Source of the DNA: Variovorax paradoxus
GTDB taxonomy: Bacteria; Pseudomonadota; Gammaproteobacteria; Burkholderiales; Burkholderiaceae_C
Direction: 5' to 3'
Length of the DNA stretch: 64,000 bases
Assembly (NCBI RefSeq): GCF_000834655.1
Contig: NZ_JXQQ01000071.1
Location: 1-64,000 of the forward strand
Shown: positions 44,176 through 55,768 of the stretch, one piece after another
How the letters are laid out: each line of letters opens with the position of its first letter
How positions within the stretch are numbered: position 1 is the first letter of the stretch
Position numbers and translations under genes: made by a program
Notes under the pieces: model-generated
The model's input: the letters and a program-made list of their open reading frames with translations, nothing else
Told to the model about the DNA's origin: nothing
Database searches by the model: none

Positions 44176-45114
44176 TCAGCCGCGCTCGCGCACGCGCACG
44201 AATTCCACGAAGCGCGCGAGCGCCGGGTTGTCCGCCCCCTCGGGCCACACCAGGCTGGTCTCGCAGACGGGAAGCGCCGGCGCGCTGCGGCGCCGCGCGG
44301 CTGGCACGAACTCCGCGGCGCGCCGGTAGACGACGCCCGCGCGCCGGAACTGCGTGACGCTCTCCGGCACCCAGGCCACGCCGATGTCCCCGGAAACCAG
44401 GTTGACGATGGTCTGCATCTGGATGGCCTCCTGCGCGAGTTGCGGCACACGGCCCGCCGCGTGATAGAGCCCGAAGATCGCGTCGTGCAGCGAAGGCACG
44501 ATGCGGCGCGGAAAAATCACCAGCGGCTCGGCCAGCACGTCGGCCAGCATCAGCTTCTGCGTGCGGGCCAGCGCGTGCCGGGCCGGCAGCGCGAGCACCA
44601 GCGGCTCCTCGGACACGGCCAGCCGCGTGAGCCCGGGCGGCGCGGCGCCGGGCGAATGCAGCATCAGTCCGGCATCGATCTCTCCGCGCGCGAAGGCCTC
44701 GAGCTGCACGTCACCGGTGGCCTCGACCAGCTCGAGCGCCACCTCGGGGCACAGCACGCGAAACTCGCGCACCCAGGCGGGCAACTGCTCGAAGCCGACG
44801 GTCGAGACGAACGCAATGCGCACCCGCCCCACCTGCCCTGCGGCTGCGGCGCGCGCCCGTGCCGGCAGCGCCTGCGCCCGGGCCAGCAACTCGCGCACGT
44901 CAGGCAGCAGCGCCTCGCCGGCGGGCGTGAGTGCCACGCGCCTTCGGGTGCGGTCGAACAGCACCACGCCCAGCGTTTTTTCGAGTTGGGCGATCGCCTG
45001 CGTCACGGGCGGCTGCGTCATGTGCAGCCGCAGCGCCGCTCGGCCGAAATGCAGTTCCTCGGCCACGGCGACGAACTGGCGCCAGGCACGCAGGTCGATC
45101 AGTGCTTCATTCAT
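44176..45114 (-). CDS. LysR-family regulator, probable IlvR
   Basis: 312 residues from ATG 45114. N-terminal helix-turn-helix: [20 protein letters not shown], then [19 protein letters not shown]. The effector domain begins near residue 90. It is divergent from ilvD with 100 bp between the starts, the same arrangement as IlvR-ilvD in Caulobacter, so it probably activates ilvD in response to branched-chain precursors. An operator-like repeat lies in the gap. Confidence 0.92.
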   Translation of the reverse strand: MNEALIDLRAWRQFVAVAEELHFGRAALRLHMTQPPVTQAIAQLEKTLGVVLFDRTRRRVALTPAGEALLPDVRELLARAQALPARARAAAAGQVGRVRIAFVSTVGFEQLPAWVREFRVLCPEVALELVEATGDVQLEAFARGEIDAGLMLHSPGAAPPGLTRLAVSEEPLVLALPARHALARTQKLMLADVLAEPLVIFPRRIVPSLHDAIFGLYHAAGRVPQLAQEAIQMQTIVNLVSGDIGVAWVPESVTQFRRAGVVYRRAAEFVPAARRRSAPALPVCETSLVWPEGADNPALARFVEFVRVRERG

Positions 45115-45127
45115 ATGCCGAGCATAT

Positions 45128-45159
45128 CAATCCATGCTTCAAATTGGATTGGAACCAAT
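45128..45159. promoter_or_regulatory. LysR-type operator between ilvR-like gene and ilvD
   Basis: CAATCCA at 45128-45134 and TGGATTG at 45145-45151 form an inverted repeat with a 10-base spacer, the normal geometry for a LysR recognition site. A second overlapping palindrome, ATTGGAACCAAT, is at 45148-45159 and could be the activation site next to the ilvD promoter. Confidence 0.65.
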
Positions 45160-45214
45160 CAATAAGAAGTCCGATACTTGGCTCCCCCGATCTCCCCACG
45201 ATAGAAGAGACACC

Positions 45215-46909
45215 ATGGACACCAAGCCGATCCAGATCAACCGCCGCAGCGCCAACATCGTCGAAGGCAAGAGCCGCGCCCCCAACCGCTCGATGTTCTA
45301 TGCCATGGGCTACGAAGAGAGCGACTTCAAGAAGCCGATGGTCGGCGTGGCCAACGGCCACAGCACCATCACGCCCTGCAACTCGGGCCTGCAGAAGCTG
45401 GCCGACGCGGCCATCGCGGGCATCGAAGAAGCCGGCGGCAACGCGCAGGTGTTCGGCACCCCCACCATCTCCGACGGCATGGCCATGGGCACCGAGGGCA
45501 TGAAGTACTCGCTGGTGAGCCGCGAGGTGATTTCCGATTGCATCGAGACCTGCGTGGGCGGCCAGTGGATGGACGGCGTGCTGGTGGTCGGCGGCTGCGA
45601 CAAGAACATGCCCGGCGGCCTCATGGGCATGCTGCGCGCCAACGTGCCGGCCATCTACGTCTACGGCGGCACCATTCTCCCGGGCCGCTACAAGGGACAA
45701 GACCTCAACATCGTGAGCGTGTTCGAAGCCGTGGGCCAGAACGCCGCAGGCAACATGAGCGACGAAGACCTGCACGAGATCGAGAAGCGCGCCATTCCCG
45801 GCACGGGCTCGTGCGGCGGCATGTACACGGCCAACACCATGTCCAGCGCGTTCGAGGCGCTGGGCATCTCGCTGCCCTACTCCTCGACGATGGCGAACCC
45901 GCACGACGAGAAGGCCAACTCGGCCAAGGAATCGGCCAAGGTGCTGATCGAGGCGATCAAGAAAGACCTGAAGCCGCGCGACATCGTGACCAAGAAGGCG
46001 ATCGAGAACGCCGTGGCCGTGATCATGGCCACCGGCGGCTCGACCAACGCGGTGCTGCACTTCCTGGCCATCGCGCACACGGCCGGCGTCGAATGGTCGA
46101 TCGACGACTTCGAGCGCATGCGCAAGAAGGTACCGGTCATCTGCGACCTGAAGCCCTCGGGCAAGTACCTGGCGGTCGATCTGCACCAGGCCGGCGGCAT
46201 TCCGCAGGTCATGAAGGTACTGCTGAACGCGGGCCTGCTGCACGGCGACTGCATCACCATCAGCGGCCAGACCATCGCCGAAGTGCTGAAAGACGTGCCC
46301 AACGTGCCGCGCGCCGACCAGGACGTGATCCGCCCGATCGACAAGCCGATGTACGACGAAGGCCACCTGGCCATCCTGAAGGGCAACCTCTCGCCCGAAG
46401 GCGCGGTCGCCAAGATCACGGGCCTGAAGAACCCGGTCATCACCGGCCCGGCGCGCGTGTTCGACGACGAGCAGTCGGCGCTCAAGGCCATCCTCGACGG
46501 CAAGATCGTGGCCGGCGACGTGATGGTGCTGCGCTACCTGGGCCCCAAGGGCGGTCCGGGCATGCCCGAGATGCTCGCACCCACCGGCGCGCTCATCGGT
46601 GCGGGCCTGGGCGAGAGCGTGGGCCTCATCACCGACGGCCGCTTCTCGGGCGGCACCTGGGGCATGGTGGTCGGCCACGTCGCGCCCGAAGCGGCGGCGG
46701 GCGGCACGATCGCGTTCGTGAACGAAGGCGACTCGATCACCATCGATGCGCACGAACTCAAGCTCGAACTGAACGTGCCCGAAGCAGAGCTTGCCAAGCG
46801 CCGCGAAGGCTGGAAGGCTCCCGCACCGCGCTACACGCGCGGCGTGCAGGCCAAGTTCGCGTTCAACGCCTCGAGCGCGAGCTCGGGCGCGGTGCTCGAC
46901 AAGTTCTGA
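45215..46909 (+). CDS. ilvD: Dihydroxy-acid dehydratase
   Basis: Fe-S enzyme of valine, leucine and isoleucine synthesis, 564 residues from ATG 45215. Cluster ligands are the Cys in TPCNSG, in [10 protein letters not shown] and in [35 protein letters not shown] near the end is the second family signature with its catalytic Ser region. The long antisense frame over this gene is a base-composition artefact. Confidence 0.98.
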   Translation: MDTKPIQINRRSANIVEGKSRAPNRSMFYAMGYEESDFKKPMVGVANGHSTITPCNSGLQKLADAAIAGIEEAGGNAQVFGTPTISDGMAMGTEGMKYSLVSREVISDCIETCVGGQWMDGVLVVGGCDKNMPGGLMGMLRANVPAIYVYGGTILPGRYKGQDLNIVSVFEAVGQNAAGNMSDEDLHEIEKRAIPGTGSCGGMYTANTMSSAFEALGISLPYSSTMANPHDEKANSAKESAKVLIEAIKKDLKPRDIVTKKAIENAVAVIMATGGSTNAVLHFLAIAHTAGVEWSIDDFERMRKKVPVICDLKPSGKYLAVDLHQAGGIPQVMKVLLNAGLLHGDCITISGQTIAEVLKDVPNVPRADQDVIRPIDKPMYDEGHLAILKGNLSPEGAVAKITGLKNPVITGPARVFDDEQSALKAILDGKIVAGDVMVLRYLGPKGGPGMPEMLAPTGALIGAGLGESVGLITDGRFSGGTWGMVVGHVAPEAAAGGTIAFVNEGDSITIDAHELKLELNVPEAELAKRREGWKAPAPRYTRGVQAKFAFNASSASSGAVLDKF

Positions 46910-46913
46910 TCGA

Positions 46914-47738
46914 TCACATCATCATCCAGGCACCGTAGCCGAAGGCGATGAAGCCCAGGCCCACGATGCCCAGGATGCTGCGGAACTCGAACTCCATTGC
47001 AGGCGGAAAGCTCTGCACGACGAAGTGCAGCAAGGCGCCGGCGCCGATGGTCATGAAGCCGGCGCCGAGCCCCTTGCCGAAACTTTCGTCGGGGTAGAGA
47101 AAGCACACGGCGAAGCCCGCGAGAAACACCAAGTTGGCGAGTACCGTGCCGCGCGTGCGCCAGCGCTTCTGCGCGGGCGTGGCCTCGCGGACCTTCACTG
47201 CGAATGCGGGCCGGGGCCGGCCTTCCTTGATCGCCATGCCGGTGAAGAACAGGCCGAACATCGCCGGAAACCCGCCGAAGAGGCCGAGCCCCCACACGAT
47301 GCCCCACATGTTCTGGAAATCGGCCACCAAGGCCTGCGACGGATCGGCTGGCTTGTAGCGCACCTCGACCGGGTCGCCCGGCTCCTTGCCAGACAGCCCG
47401 CCGCCGAGCCCCTTGACGCTGCGCGCCTGCCCGTCGGACGCGGTGTATTCGACAACCGGGGCGCGCGTGGTCGTCGTGCGGCCCTTGCTGTCCTTGCTGC
47501 GCTCCTCGACGAACTCGACCAAGTGCCCTTCCACCAGCACCGTACCGGCAATCGATTGATAGCGCTGCCAGCCGACCGTGGCCGCGCCGTAGAGGCCTGC
47601 GCAGCCGATCAGCAGCGCACCGATGCCGACGCCCCAGAAGAGGTTCTTTCGCCAGCCCACGAGCGCGCCGATGGCCGGTCCGACGAAAAGGGAGAGTGCG
47701 AAGACGAGCAGCGCGTGGGTGGCGGCTTCGTCATCCAT
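46914..47738 (-). CDS. DUF3592-like membrane protein
   Basis: 274 residues from ATG 47738. Two helices at the N-terminus (about 8-50), a soluble beta-rich section with RAPVVEYTASDGQARSV and EPGDPVEVRYKPADPSQAL, which is the DUF3592 pattern, and four more helices in the second half. Function unknown. Its stop is 4 bp from the converging ilvD stop. Confidence 0.8.
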   Translation of the reverse strand: MDDEAATHALLVFALSLFVGPAIGALVGWRKNLFWGVGIGALLIGCAGLYGAATVGWQRYQSIAGTVLVEGHLVEFVEERSKDSKGRTTTTRAPVVEYTASDGQARSVKGLGGGLSGKEPGDPVEVRYKPADPSQALVADFQNMWGIVWGLGLFGGFPAMFGLFFTGMAIKEGRPRPAFAVKVREATPAQKRWRTRGTVLANLVFLAGFAVCFLYPDESFGKGLGAGFMTIGAGALLHFVVQSFPPAMEFEFRSILGIVGLGFIAFGYGAWMMM

Positions 47739-47791
47739 GGCGCGCTTCGGTTCAGGCAGCGCGGGAGGGTGGCCGGGGAGCGGCTATGCGC

Positions 47792-48046
47792 TCAGCGGCG
47801 CGGGCGCTGGCCGTTGCTGGTCGGCAGGCCCATGTTGGCTTTCTGGCGGTCGATGCGCGCCTGCTTGCGACGGTTTTCGCGCTCGATGACCTTGCGCTTG
47901 GTGTAGCCCGACGAATCGGCCCATGCCCACCACGCGACGGCCAGTGCGAACGGCGACAGGACGATCCACCAGCTCCAGCCGGCGACGGCACCGACTTCGA
48001 AATATTTGAGGCCCAGGCCCAGCAGGCCCAACAACAGAAACCACAT
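47792..48046 (-). CDS. TIGR04438-type Trp-rich small membrane protein
   Basis: 84 residues from ATG 48046. Two hydrophobic segments with many Trp (MWFLLLGLLGLGLKYFEVG and WSWWIVLSPFALAVAWWAWA) are followed by a highly basic tail (KRKVIERENRRKQARIDRQK). This pattern fits the TIGR04438 family, known mostly from Comamonadaceae and relatives; no function is established. It is divergent from the cytochrome gene at 48156. Confidence 0.85.
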   Translation of the reverse strand: MWFLLLGLLGLGLKYFEVGAVAGWSWWIVLSPFALAVAWWAWADSSGYTKRKVIERENRRKQARIDRQKANMGLPTSNGQRPRR

Positions 48047-48155
48047 CGCGAATCCCTCCGGGTTGTTGTCAACGCATCCGGACGCCGGTCCACGGCGCTA
48101 CCTACAATCGCGTTGGCATCGAATGTAACCCAGCCCTTACGAAATAAATCTCCCC

Positions 48156-48464
48156 ATGAAAAGAGTTCTGTTCGCCGCAGCCCTGGGCCTTGGCCTCGCG
48201 GCGCCCGCCTTCGCCGACCTGGCCCTGGCCACGTCGAAGAACTGCATGAGCTGCCACGCCGTCGATCGCAAGGTGCTCGGCCCGTCCTTCAAGGACGTGG
48301 CCACGAAATACAAGGACGACAAGGGCGCCATCGACGCCCTCGCCACCAAGATCGTGAAGGGTGGCTCCGGGGTGTGGGGGCCGGTGCCGATGCCGGCGAA
48401 CAACCAAGTCAGCGAAGCCGATGCGAAGAAGCTGGCGGCGTGGGTTCTTGCCACGCCACGTTGA
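48156..48464 (+). CDS. Class I c-type cytochrome (c-551/c8 type)
   Basis: 102 residues from ATG 48156. The signal peptide ends at AFA-DLAL (residue 20), leaving a mature protein of about 82 residues. The heme motif is CMSCH in SKNCMSCHAVD; the axial Met is in VPMPANNQVSE. Small periplasmic carriers of this sort shuttle electrons between the bc1 complex, dehydrogenases and oxidases. It could accept electrons from enzymes such as the iorAB hydroxylase, but there is no linkage here. Confidence 0.95.
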   Translation: MKRVLFAAALGLGLAAPAFADLALATSKNCMSCHAVDRKVLGPSFKDVATKYKDDKGAIDALATKIVKGGSGVWGPVPMPANNQVSEADAKKLAAWVLATPR

Positions 48465-48479
48465 TGCGCTTTTGCTTTT

Positions 48480-48986
48480 TCAACCCTGAGGATTGATATC
48501 GGCCGGAACCACCACCGGCCGGCGCTCGATGCGGTCTTCGAGCTGGCCGATGTGAGCGGCCAAGGTGTTGTCGGTCTGTTCGGAGCGCAGGCGCACCGCG
48601 TGCTCCAGCTGGTCGATGCGAGCCACAAGCGCCGTGTGGCGGTCGGCGTTGTGCGCCATGTGCTTGTTCTCCTGCGCCTCCAAGAAGTTGCGCAGTTCGG
48701 TGAAGCGCGAAGCCTCGGCCTTGTCGGCGAGGTCGCGCTGGACCTGCATTTCCTTGGTGTGGCGCTTGGTGTCCAGCAGCACCGAACTGTGCAGGTACAG
48801 CACATAGACCAGGAAGAAGGCGGCCAGCACCACCGTGAGGCCCAGCATGATCAACCCCAGCGGCGCCGAGACGGTCATGAAGCCCAGCCACACATCGGTG
48901 GGGGCCGCGAGCGTCCCCCAGTTCAATGCGGCGAGCGCTGCAATCAGCAACACGATGACGAACAGGAAAGCGGATCTCACGCCCAT
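48480..48986 (-). CDS. LapA-family membrane protein with coiled coil
   Basis: 168 residues from ATG 48986. The first 70 residues contain two helices (FLFVIVLLIAALAALNWGTL and LGLIMLGLTVVLAAFFLVYV); the rest is a cytoplasmic coiled coil (TKRHTKEMQVQRDLADKAEA and IDQLEHAVRLRSEQTDNTLA). It fits the lipopolysaccharide assembly protein A (LapA/YciS) domain group. Converges with the cytochrome gene. Confidence 0.8.
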   Translation of the reverse strand: MGVRSAFLFVIVLLIAALAALNWGTLAAPTDVWLGFMTVSAPLGLIMLGLTVVLAAFFLVYVLYLHSSVLLDTKRHTKEMQVQRDLADKAEASRFTELRNFLEAQENKHMAHNADRHTALVARIDQLEHAVRLRSEQTDNTLAAHIGQLEDRIERRPVVVPADINPQG

Positions 48987-49371
48987 GGGGGGCCTCCTCT
49001 GAAAAGATCGAACACAACAACCGGCGCCGCACGCCTCCAGGCGCGCGGCAACGGGTTGGTTTTACCTCAGGCAAAGGGCCCGTACGGCGCTGCCGGACGG
49101 ACAGGCGGCCACGTCCTACAGGCGTTCTGACAACTGTTCGAGGATTGCCGGGTTCTGCCGGCACATCACATCGCTGCGCGATATGAGTGCCGTCTTCACC
49201 GGCGGCGCGCTTCGCGCTGACCGGCCTTCGGCCGGATCCTGAATCAGTTTGTCTGCGACAACTGCTCCAGGATCGCCGGGTTCTGCCGGCACATCACATC
49301 GCTGCGCGATATGAGTGCCGTCTTCACCGGCGGCGCGCTTCGCGCTGACCGGCCTTCGGCCGGATCCTGAA

Positions 49372-51369
<1,998 letters not shown>

Positions 51370-51516
51370 TCGCTTTGTCTCCTGGATGGGTGCGGCCGTA
51401 ATGTCGACCGGGCCACTTACGGGTCACTGACGCGTCCGATGTTAGTTCGCAGGGTTATCACGGGTACGACACGGGGGCACCCATAAAATCGCCGGTCCTC
51501 CACGAACCCCCACCCG

Positions 51517-52152
51517 ATGTCCGCTCCCGATCCTTTCGACCCCTTGAATCCGCCGCCCACCCGGACCCTGCCGATGGGGCCGCTGCCCAAGCTGATCTTC
51601 GCCAGCCGCTGGCTGCAGTTGCCGCTGTACCTGGGCCTGATCGTCGCGCAGGCGGTGTACGTGGTGCACTTCCTGGTCGAGTTGCTGCACCTGGTCGAAG
51701 CCGCATTCGGCAGCCAGACCGCGCTGCAGGCCCTGATCACCAGCATCGGCTACAAGACGACCGCCCCGGTCGGCTCCCTCAACGAGACTGTCATCATGCT
51801 GGTGGTGCTGGCGCTGATCGACGTGGTGATGATCTCCAACCTGCTGATCATGGTGATCGTGGGCGGGTACGAGACCTTCGTGAGCCGCATGAACCTGGAA
51901 GGCCACCGCGACCAGCCCGAATGGCTCAGCCACGTGAACGCATCGGTGCTCAAGGTGAAGCTGGCGACCGCCATCATCGGCATCAGCTCGATCCACCTGC
52001 TCAAGACCTTCATCAACGCGGACAACTACACCGACCGCGTGCTGATCGCGCAGACGGTGATCCACATCACCTTCCTGTTCTCGGCCATCGCCATCGCCTA
52101 CACCGACAAGCTGATGACCGCGAACGCCTCGCACGGCGGCGCGCCCCACTGA
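51517..52152 (+). CDS. YqhA/UPF0114 (TIGR00645) family membrane protein
   Basis: 211 residues from ATG 51517. Four helices, with the family segments [40 protein letters not shown] and [19 protein letters not shown]. Function unknown. A TAAAAT box at 51484-51489 could be its -10 element. Divergent from acs, converging with the LysR gene at 52177. Confidence 0.9.
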   Translation: MSAPDPFDPLNPPPTRTLPMGPLPKLIFASRWLQLPLYLGLIVAQAVYVVHFLVELLHLVEAAFGSQTALQALITSIGYKTTAPVGSLNETVIMLVVLALIDVVMISNLLIMVIVGGYETFVSRMNLEGHRDQPEWLSHVNASVLKVKLATAIIGISSIHLLKTFINADNYTDRVLIAQTVIHITFLFSAIAIAYTDKLMTANASHGGAPH

Positions 52153-52176
52153 CCGGAAAGCCCGCGCGCTCCCGTC

Positions 52177-53097
52177 CTATGCGGCGGCGCGCGGCGCGTC
52201 CCAGGCCGGCACCTCGGTGAAGCGCTCGGCCAGGAAGTCGAGCATCGAGCGCAGCGCGGCCGACATGTGCTTGCGCGAGGCATACACCGCGTACATGCCG
52301 ACGACCTGCGGCTCGAAATCCGCGAAGAGCGGCACCAGTTCCCCAGCCTGCACCAGTTCCGACGTCAGGTAGGTCGGCAGCATCGCAATGCCTGCACCCG
52401 CGCGGGCCAGATGCATCAGGCTCGTGGCGTCGTTGGTCGATACATTGCCGGCCACGGCGACGGACACCGGCTCCCCGCTGTCCTTGCGCGTGAAATTCCA
52501 GAGGCTGCGCCCGAAGTACGAATGCGTGAGGCAGTTGCGCTGGGCCAGCTCTTCCACGCGCAGCGGGCGGCCGTGTTCCTTCAGGTAGGCCGGCGAGGCG
52601 CAGACCACCGAACGGCACACCGTGAGACGCCGCGCGATGAGGTTCGGATCGATCTCCACCGCCACGCGGATCGCCAGGTCGATGCGCTCGTCCACCAGGT
52701 TCACCGCGCGGTCGAGCAGCACCAGGTCAACCGCCACCGCTGGATAGCGCCGCACGTAGTCGGCCACCGCATCGGCCAGCTGCGCCTGCGCGAACGAGGC
52801 GCTGCAGGTGATGCGCAACTGGCCGCTCGGCGCCTCGGCCGGATGCCGCACCGCGGCCTGCATGTCGCCCGCGAGCTCGAGCACCTGGCGGCAGCGCGGC
52901 AGCAGTTCCTCGCCGGCGGCGGTGAGGCTCAGGCGCCGCGTGGTGCGGTGCAAGAGGCGTGCGCCGGTCCATTGCTCCAGCTCGGCCACATAGCGCGTGA
53001 CCACCGGGCGGGACATGTCCAGCTTTTCGGCCGCGGCCGACAGGCTGCCCGAATCCACCACGTTCACAAACACCCGCATTGCGTTCAATCGGTCCAT
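52177..53097 (-). CDS. LysR-family transcriptional regulator
   Basis: 306 residues from ATG 53097; the longer frame to 53526 runs over the divergent gene. Helix-turn-helix: SLSAAAEKLDMSRPVVTRYV, then LLHRTTRRLSLTAAGEELL. Effector domain from about 90. It is divergent, by 100 bp, from the NAD(P)H-binding protein gene, a common regulator-reductase pair that responds to electrophiles or quinones. No clear operator was picked. Confidence 0.93.
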   Translation of the reverse strand: MDRLNAMRVFVNVVDSGSLSAAAEKLDMSRPVVTRYVAELEQWTGARLLHRTTRRLSLTAAGEELLPRCRQVLELAGDMQAAVRHPAEAPSGQLRITCSASFAQAQLADAVADYVRRYPAVAVDLVLLDRAVNLVDERIDLAIRVAVEIDPNLIARRLTVCRSVVCASPAYLKEHGRPLRVEELAQRNCLTHSYFGRSLWNFTRKDSGEPVSVAVAGNVSTNDATSLMHLARAGAGIAMLPTYLTSELVQAGELVPLFADFEPQVVGMYAVYASRKHMSAALRSMLDFLAERFTEVPAWDAPRAAA

Positions 53098-53197
53098 TCG
53101 AACGATTCTAGGAATAAAGAAGCGCGGATTTCGAGGTATTTCTTTCGAAACCAGAAACCTAAGATGCGATTCATCCCATCCACTTCTGGAGTCACTC

Positions 53198-53815
53198 ATG
53201 AGCCACATCGCCATCATCGGCGCCACCGGACGCGCCGGCGGCCGCCTTCTCGACGAGGCGCTGCGCCGCGGCCACACCGTCACCGCCATCGCACGCAAGG
53301 CCACCGAAAAGCTGTCGGGCCGCGCCAATGTGAAGGCCGTGGACGTCGACGCGCTCGACGGCGCCGCGCTGGAGAAGGCGCTGGCCGGCCACGACGCCGT
53401 GTTCAGCGCCGCGCACTTCGCCACCGTGCCGCCCGCGGCCATCATCGAGCCGGTCAAGCGCGCGGGCGTCAAGCGCCTGCTGGTGGTCGGCGGCGCCGGC
53501 AGCCTGTTCGCGGCGCCCGGCCTCAAGGTAATCGAGACGCCGAACTTCCCCGACGCCTACCGCGCCGAAGCCACGGCCGGCGGCGTGTTCCTCGATGCGC
53601 TGCGCAGCGAGAAGGAACTCGACTGGACCTTCCTGTCGCCTTCGGCCGAATTCGTCGACGGCGAACGCACGGGCAAGTTCCGCCTCGGCAAGGACGATCT
53701 GCTCGTGAGCGCCGAAGGCCGCAGCTGGATCAGCTTCGAGGACTACGCGATCGCGTTCATCGACGAGCTCGAGAAGCCCGCGCACTCGCGCCAGCGCTAC
53801 ACCATCGGCTACTGA
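53198..53815 (+). CDS. NAD(P)H-binding (NmrA/SDR-like) protein
   Basis: 205 residues from ATG 53198. The dinucleotide-binding Rossmann start is IAIIGATGRAGGRLLDEAL. The pattern (DGAALEKALAGHDAVFSAA, then LLVVGGAGSLFAAPG) is that of atypical short-chain dehydrogenases of the YwnB/NmrA group, which lack the YxxxK catalytic motif and often act as redox sensors or epimerases. Regulated probably by the divergent LysR. Confidence 0.92.
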   Translation: MSHIAIIGATGRAGGRLLDEALRRGHTVTAIARKATEKLSGRANVKAVDVDALDGAALEKALAGHDAVFSAAHFATVPPAAIIEPVKRAGVKRLLVVGGAGSLFAAPGLKVIETPNFPDAYRAEATAGGVFLDALRSEKELDWTFLSPSAEFVDGERTGKFRLGKDDLLVSAEGRSWISFEDYAIAFIDELEKPAHSRQRYTIGY

Positions 53816-53828
53816 TCGGCCGGCAATG

Positions 53829-53854
53829 AAAAAGGACCCTAGCGGGTCCTTTTT
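53829..53854. terminator. Bidirectional intrinsic terminator
   Basis: AAAAAGGACCC, loop TAGC, GGGTCCTTTTT: a perfect 11-bp stem with A and T runs on both sides. It ends both the NAD(P)H-binding gene (plus) and fumC (minus), whose stops lie 13 and 18 bp away. Confidence 0.93.
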
Positions 53855-53871
53855 GTCATGGGCTGATCGGA

Positions 53872-55269
53872 TCAACGGCCCGTCATGTTCTCCGGCACCA
53901 CCCACTGGTCGAACTGCTCGGCCGTCAGGTGGCCCGAGGCGATCGCCGCCTCGCGCAGGCTCGTGCCTTCCTTGTGCGCCTTCTTGGCGATGTAGGCCGA
54001 CTTGTCGTAGCCGATGTGCGTGTTCAGCGCCGTCACCAGCATCAGCGAGCGCTGCACCAGCTCGGTGATGCGTTCGCGGTTCGGCTCGATGCCCACAGCG
54101 CAGTGGTCGTTGAAGCTCACCATGCCGTCGGCCAAGAGGCGCACGCTCTGCAGGAAGTTGTGCGCCACCATCGGGCGGAATACGTTCAGCTCGAAGTTGC
54201 CCGAGGCACCGCCGATGTTGATGGCCACGTCGTTGCCGAACACCTGCGCGGCCAGCATCGTGACGGCTTCGCTCTGCGTCGGGTTGACCTTGCCCGGCAT
54301 GATCGACGAGCCCGGCTCGTTCTCGGGAATGCTCAGTTCGCCAATGCCGCTGCGCGGGCCGCTCGCGAGCCAGCGCACGTCGTTGGCGATCTTGTTCATG
54401 CTGGCCGCGAGCGTCTTGAGCGCGCCGTGGGCATGCACCAGCGCATCGACGCTGGCCATGGCTTCGAACTTGTTCGGTGCGGTCACGAACGGCAGGCCGG
54501 TGAGCTTGGCCAGTTCGGCGGCAACCTGCTCGGCGTAGCCCTTCGGCGCATTGAGCCCTGTGCCCACGGCCGTGCCGCCCAGCGCCAGTTCGCTCAGGTG
54601 CGGCAGCGCGGCGCGCACGTGCGCTTCGCCATGTGCCAGCTGCGCGACGTAGCCCGAGAACTCCTGGCCCAGCGTAAGGGGCGTGGCATCTTGCAGGTGG
54701 GTGCGGCCGATCTTCACGATGTCGGCGAAGTCCTTGGACTTCTGTTCCAGCGTGCCGCGCAGCTTGGCAATGGCGGGCAGCAGCTTGTGCGTGATCGCCT
54801 CGACGGCGGCCACGTGCATGGCGGTGGGGAACACGTCGTTGCTCGACTGGCTGCGGTTCACGTCGTCGTTCGGGTGGACCAGGCGCCCTTCCCCGCGCTC
54901 GCCGCCGAGGATTTCGCTCGCGCGGTTGGCCAGCACCTCGTTGACGTTCATGTTGGTCTGCGTGCCCGAGCCGGTCTGCCAGACCACCAGCGGGAACTCG
55001 CCCGGATGCTTGCCGGCGATGACCTCGTCGGCCGCGGCCACGATGGCCTGGGTCTTCTTCTCGTCCTGCAGGCCCAGCGCGTGGTTGACCACGGCCGAGG
55101 CGCGCTTGACCTGCGCCAGCGCCTTGATGATCTCGCGCGGCTGCTGCTCGCCGGAGATGTCGAAGTTCTGCAGCGAGCGCTGCGTTTGCGCGCCCCACAG
55201 CTTGTCGGCCGGCACGTCGATCGGACCGAAGGTATCGCGCTCGGCACGGGTCTTGGGGGAAGTCGTCAT
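53872..55269 (-). CDS. fumC: Fumarate hydratase, class II
   Basis: Oxygen-stable, iron-free fumarase, 465 residues from ATG 55269. Motifs: [39 protein letters not shown] with the catalytic His, and the signature [13 protein letters not shown]. The window also carries the iron-sulfur class I enzyme at 59309, so the cell can keep the citric acid cycle running with or without intact Fe-S clusters. Confidence 0.98.
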   Translation of the reverse strand: MTTSPKTRAERDTFGPIDVPADKLWGAQTQRSLQNFDISGEQQPREIIKALAQVKRASAVVNHALGLQDEKKTQAIVAAADEVIAGKHPGEFPLVVWQTGSGTQTNMNVNEVLANRASEILGGERGEGRLVHPNDDVNRSQSSNDVFPTAMHVAAVEAITHKLLPAIAKLRGTLEQKSKDFADIVKIGRTHLQDATPLTLGQEFSGYVAQLAHGEAHVRAALPHLSELALGGTAVGTGLNAPKGYAEQVAAELAKLTGLPFVTAPNKFEAMASVDALVHAHGALKTLAASMNKIANDVRWLASGPRSGIGELSIPENEPGSSIMPGKVNPTQSEAVTMLAAQVFGNDVAINIGGASGNFELNVFRPMVAHNFLQSVRLLADGMVSFNDHCAVGIEPNRERITELVQRSLMLVTALNTHIGYDKSAYIAKKAHKEGTSLREAAIASGHLTAEQFDQWVVPENMTGR

Positions 55270-55400
55270 GAGAAAAAGCTCCGCAGTCTTGGATGGTTGC
55301 GCCGCCTGGTCGGGCGCGGGCCCGAGTATCGGCCAACAAGAATAGCTCGCATCTGACGGGGCCATTGGGCCGCCGCCGACATCACGTTACGCCCCCTGGA

Positions 55401-55430
55401 TTGACTCGCGTCATGTCAAAAAGTTATAAT
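55401..55430 (+). promoter_or_regulatory. Consensus sigma-70 promoter for the betaine transporter
   Basis: TTGACT at 55401-55406 and TATAAT at 55425-55430, spaced 18 bp, a near-perfect housekeeping promoter in otherwise GC-rich DNA. Transcription should begin near 55437, about 330 nt before the proV ATG. Confidence 0.85.
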
Positions 55431-55436
55431 CATTGG

Positions 55437-55768
55437 CTTCAGACGACCAACAAGTCATGTTGATCGGCCCTGCACTACTCGCGGATCTCCGAATCCCGTC
55501 GCGGTGCAAGGTTCTCCCCCGCCGGGCCCTGCCCGGCACCGGCCGGATCGTTCCGGCCCCACTGCCACGCCACTTTTCGGCGGGCACTGGTTTCGTCGCC
55601 ACGTCGTCTTCAGTGCCTGCCGGCAGCCTCCAAGGCTCGCCCGGCCATTGCACGCGCCTTCTCGCGCACTCTGTTCGGGCAGCCTTGCCGGCTGATGGCG
55701 TGCCGTTGCCGTCCCGTGCTTTGCCGGGGCGGTGCTGTGTCCAACCATTCAACAAGGAGCCCCGGCAT
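55437..55768 (+). other. Long structured 5' leader of proVWX
   Basis: No convincing small gene is seen in this leader. It is full of potential stems: CCGGGCCC-type pairs near 55530, CCGGCCGGAT with GTTCCGGCC near 55540-55560, and GGCGGGCACTG with CAGTGCCTGCC near 55580-55623. Such a leader may hold an unrecognised regulatory RNA for osmotic or betaine control, or serve as a stable untranslated region. I could not match it to a known riboswitch. Confidence 0.55.

Noticed and set aside
45107-46753. 548-residue minus-strand frame
   Set aside because: Antisense to ilvD, whose Cys motifs and length are certain.
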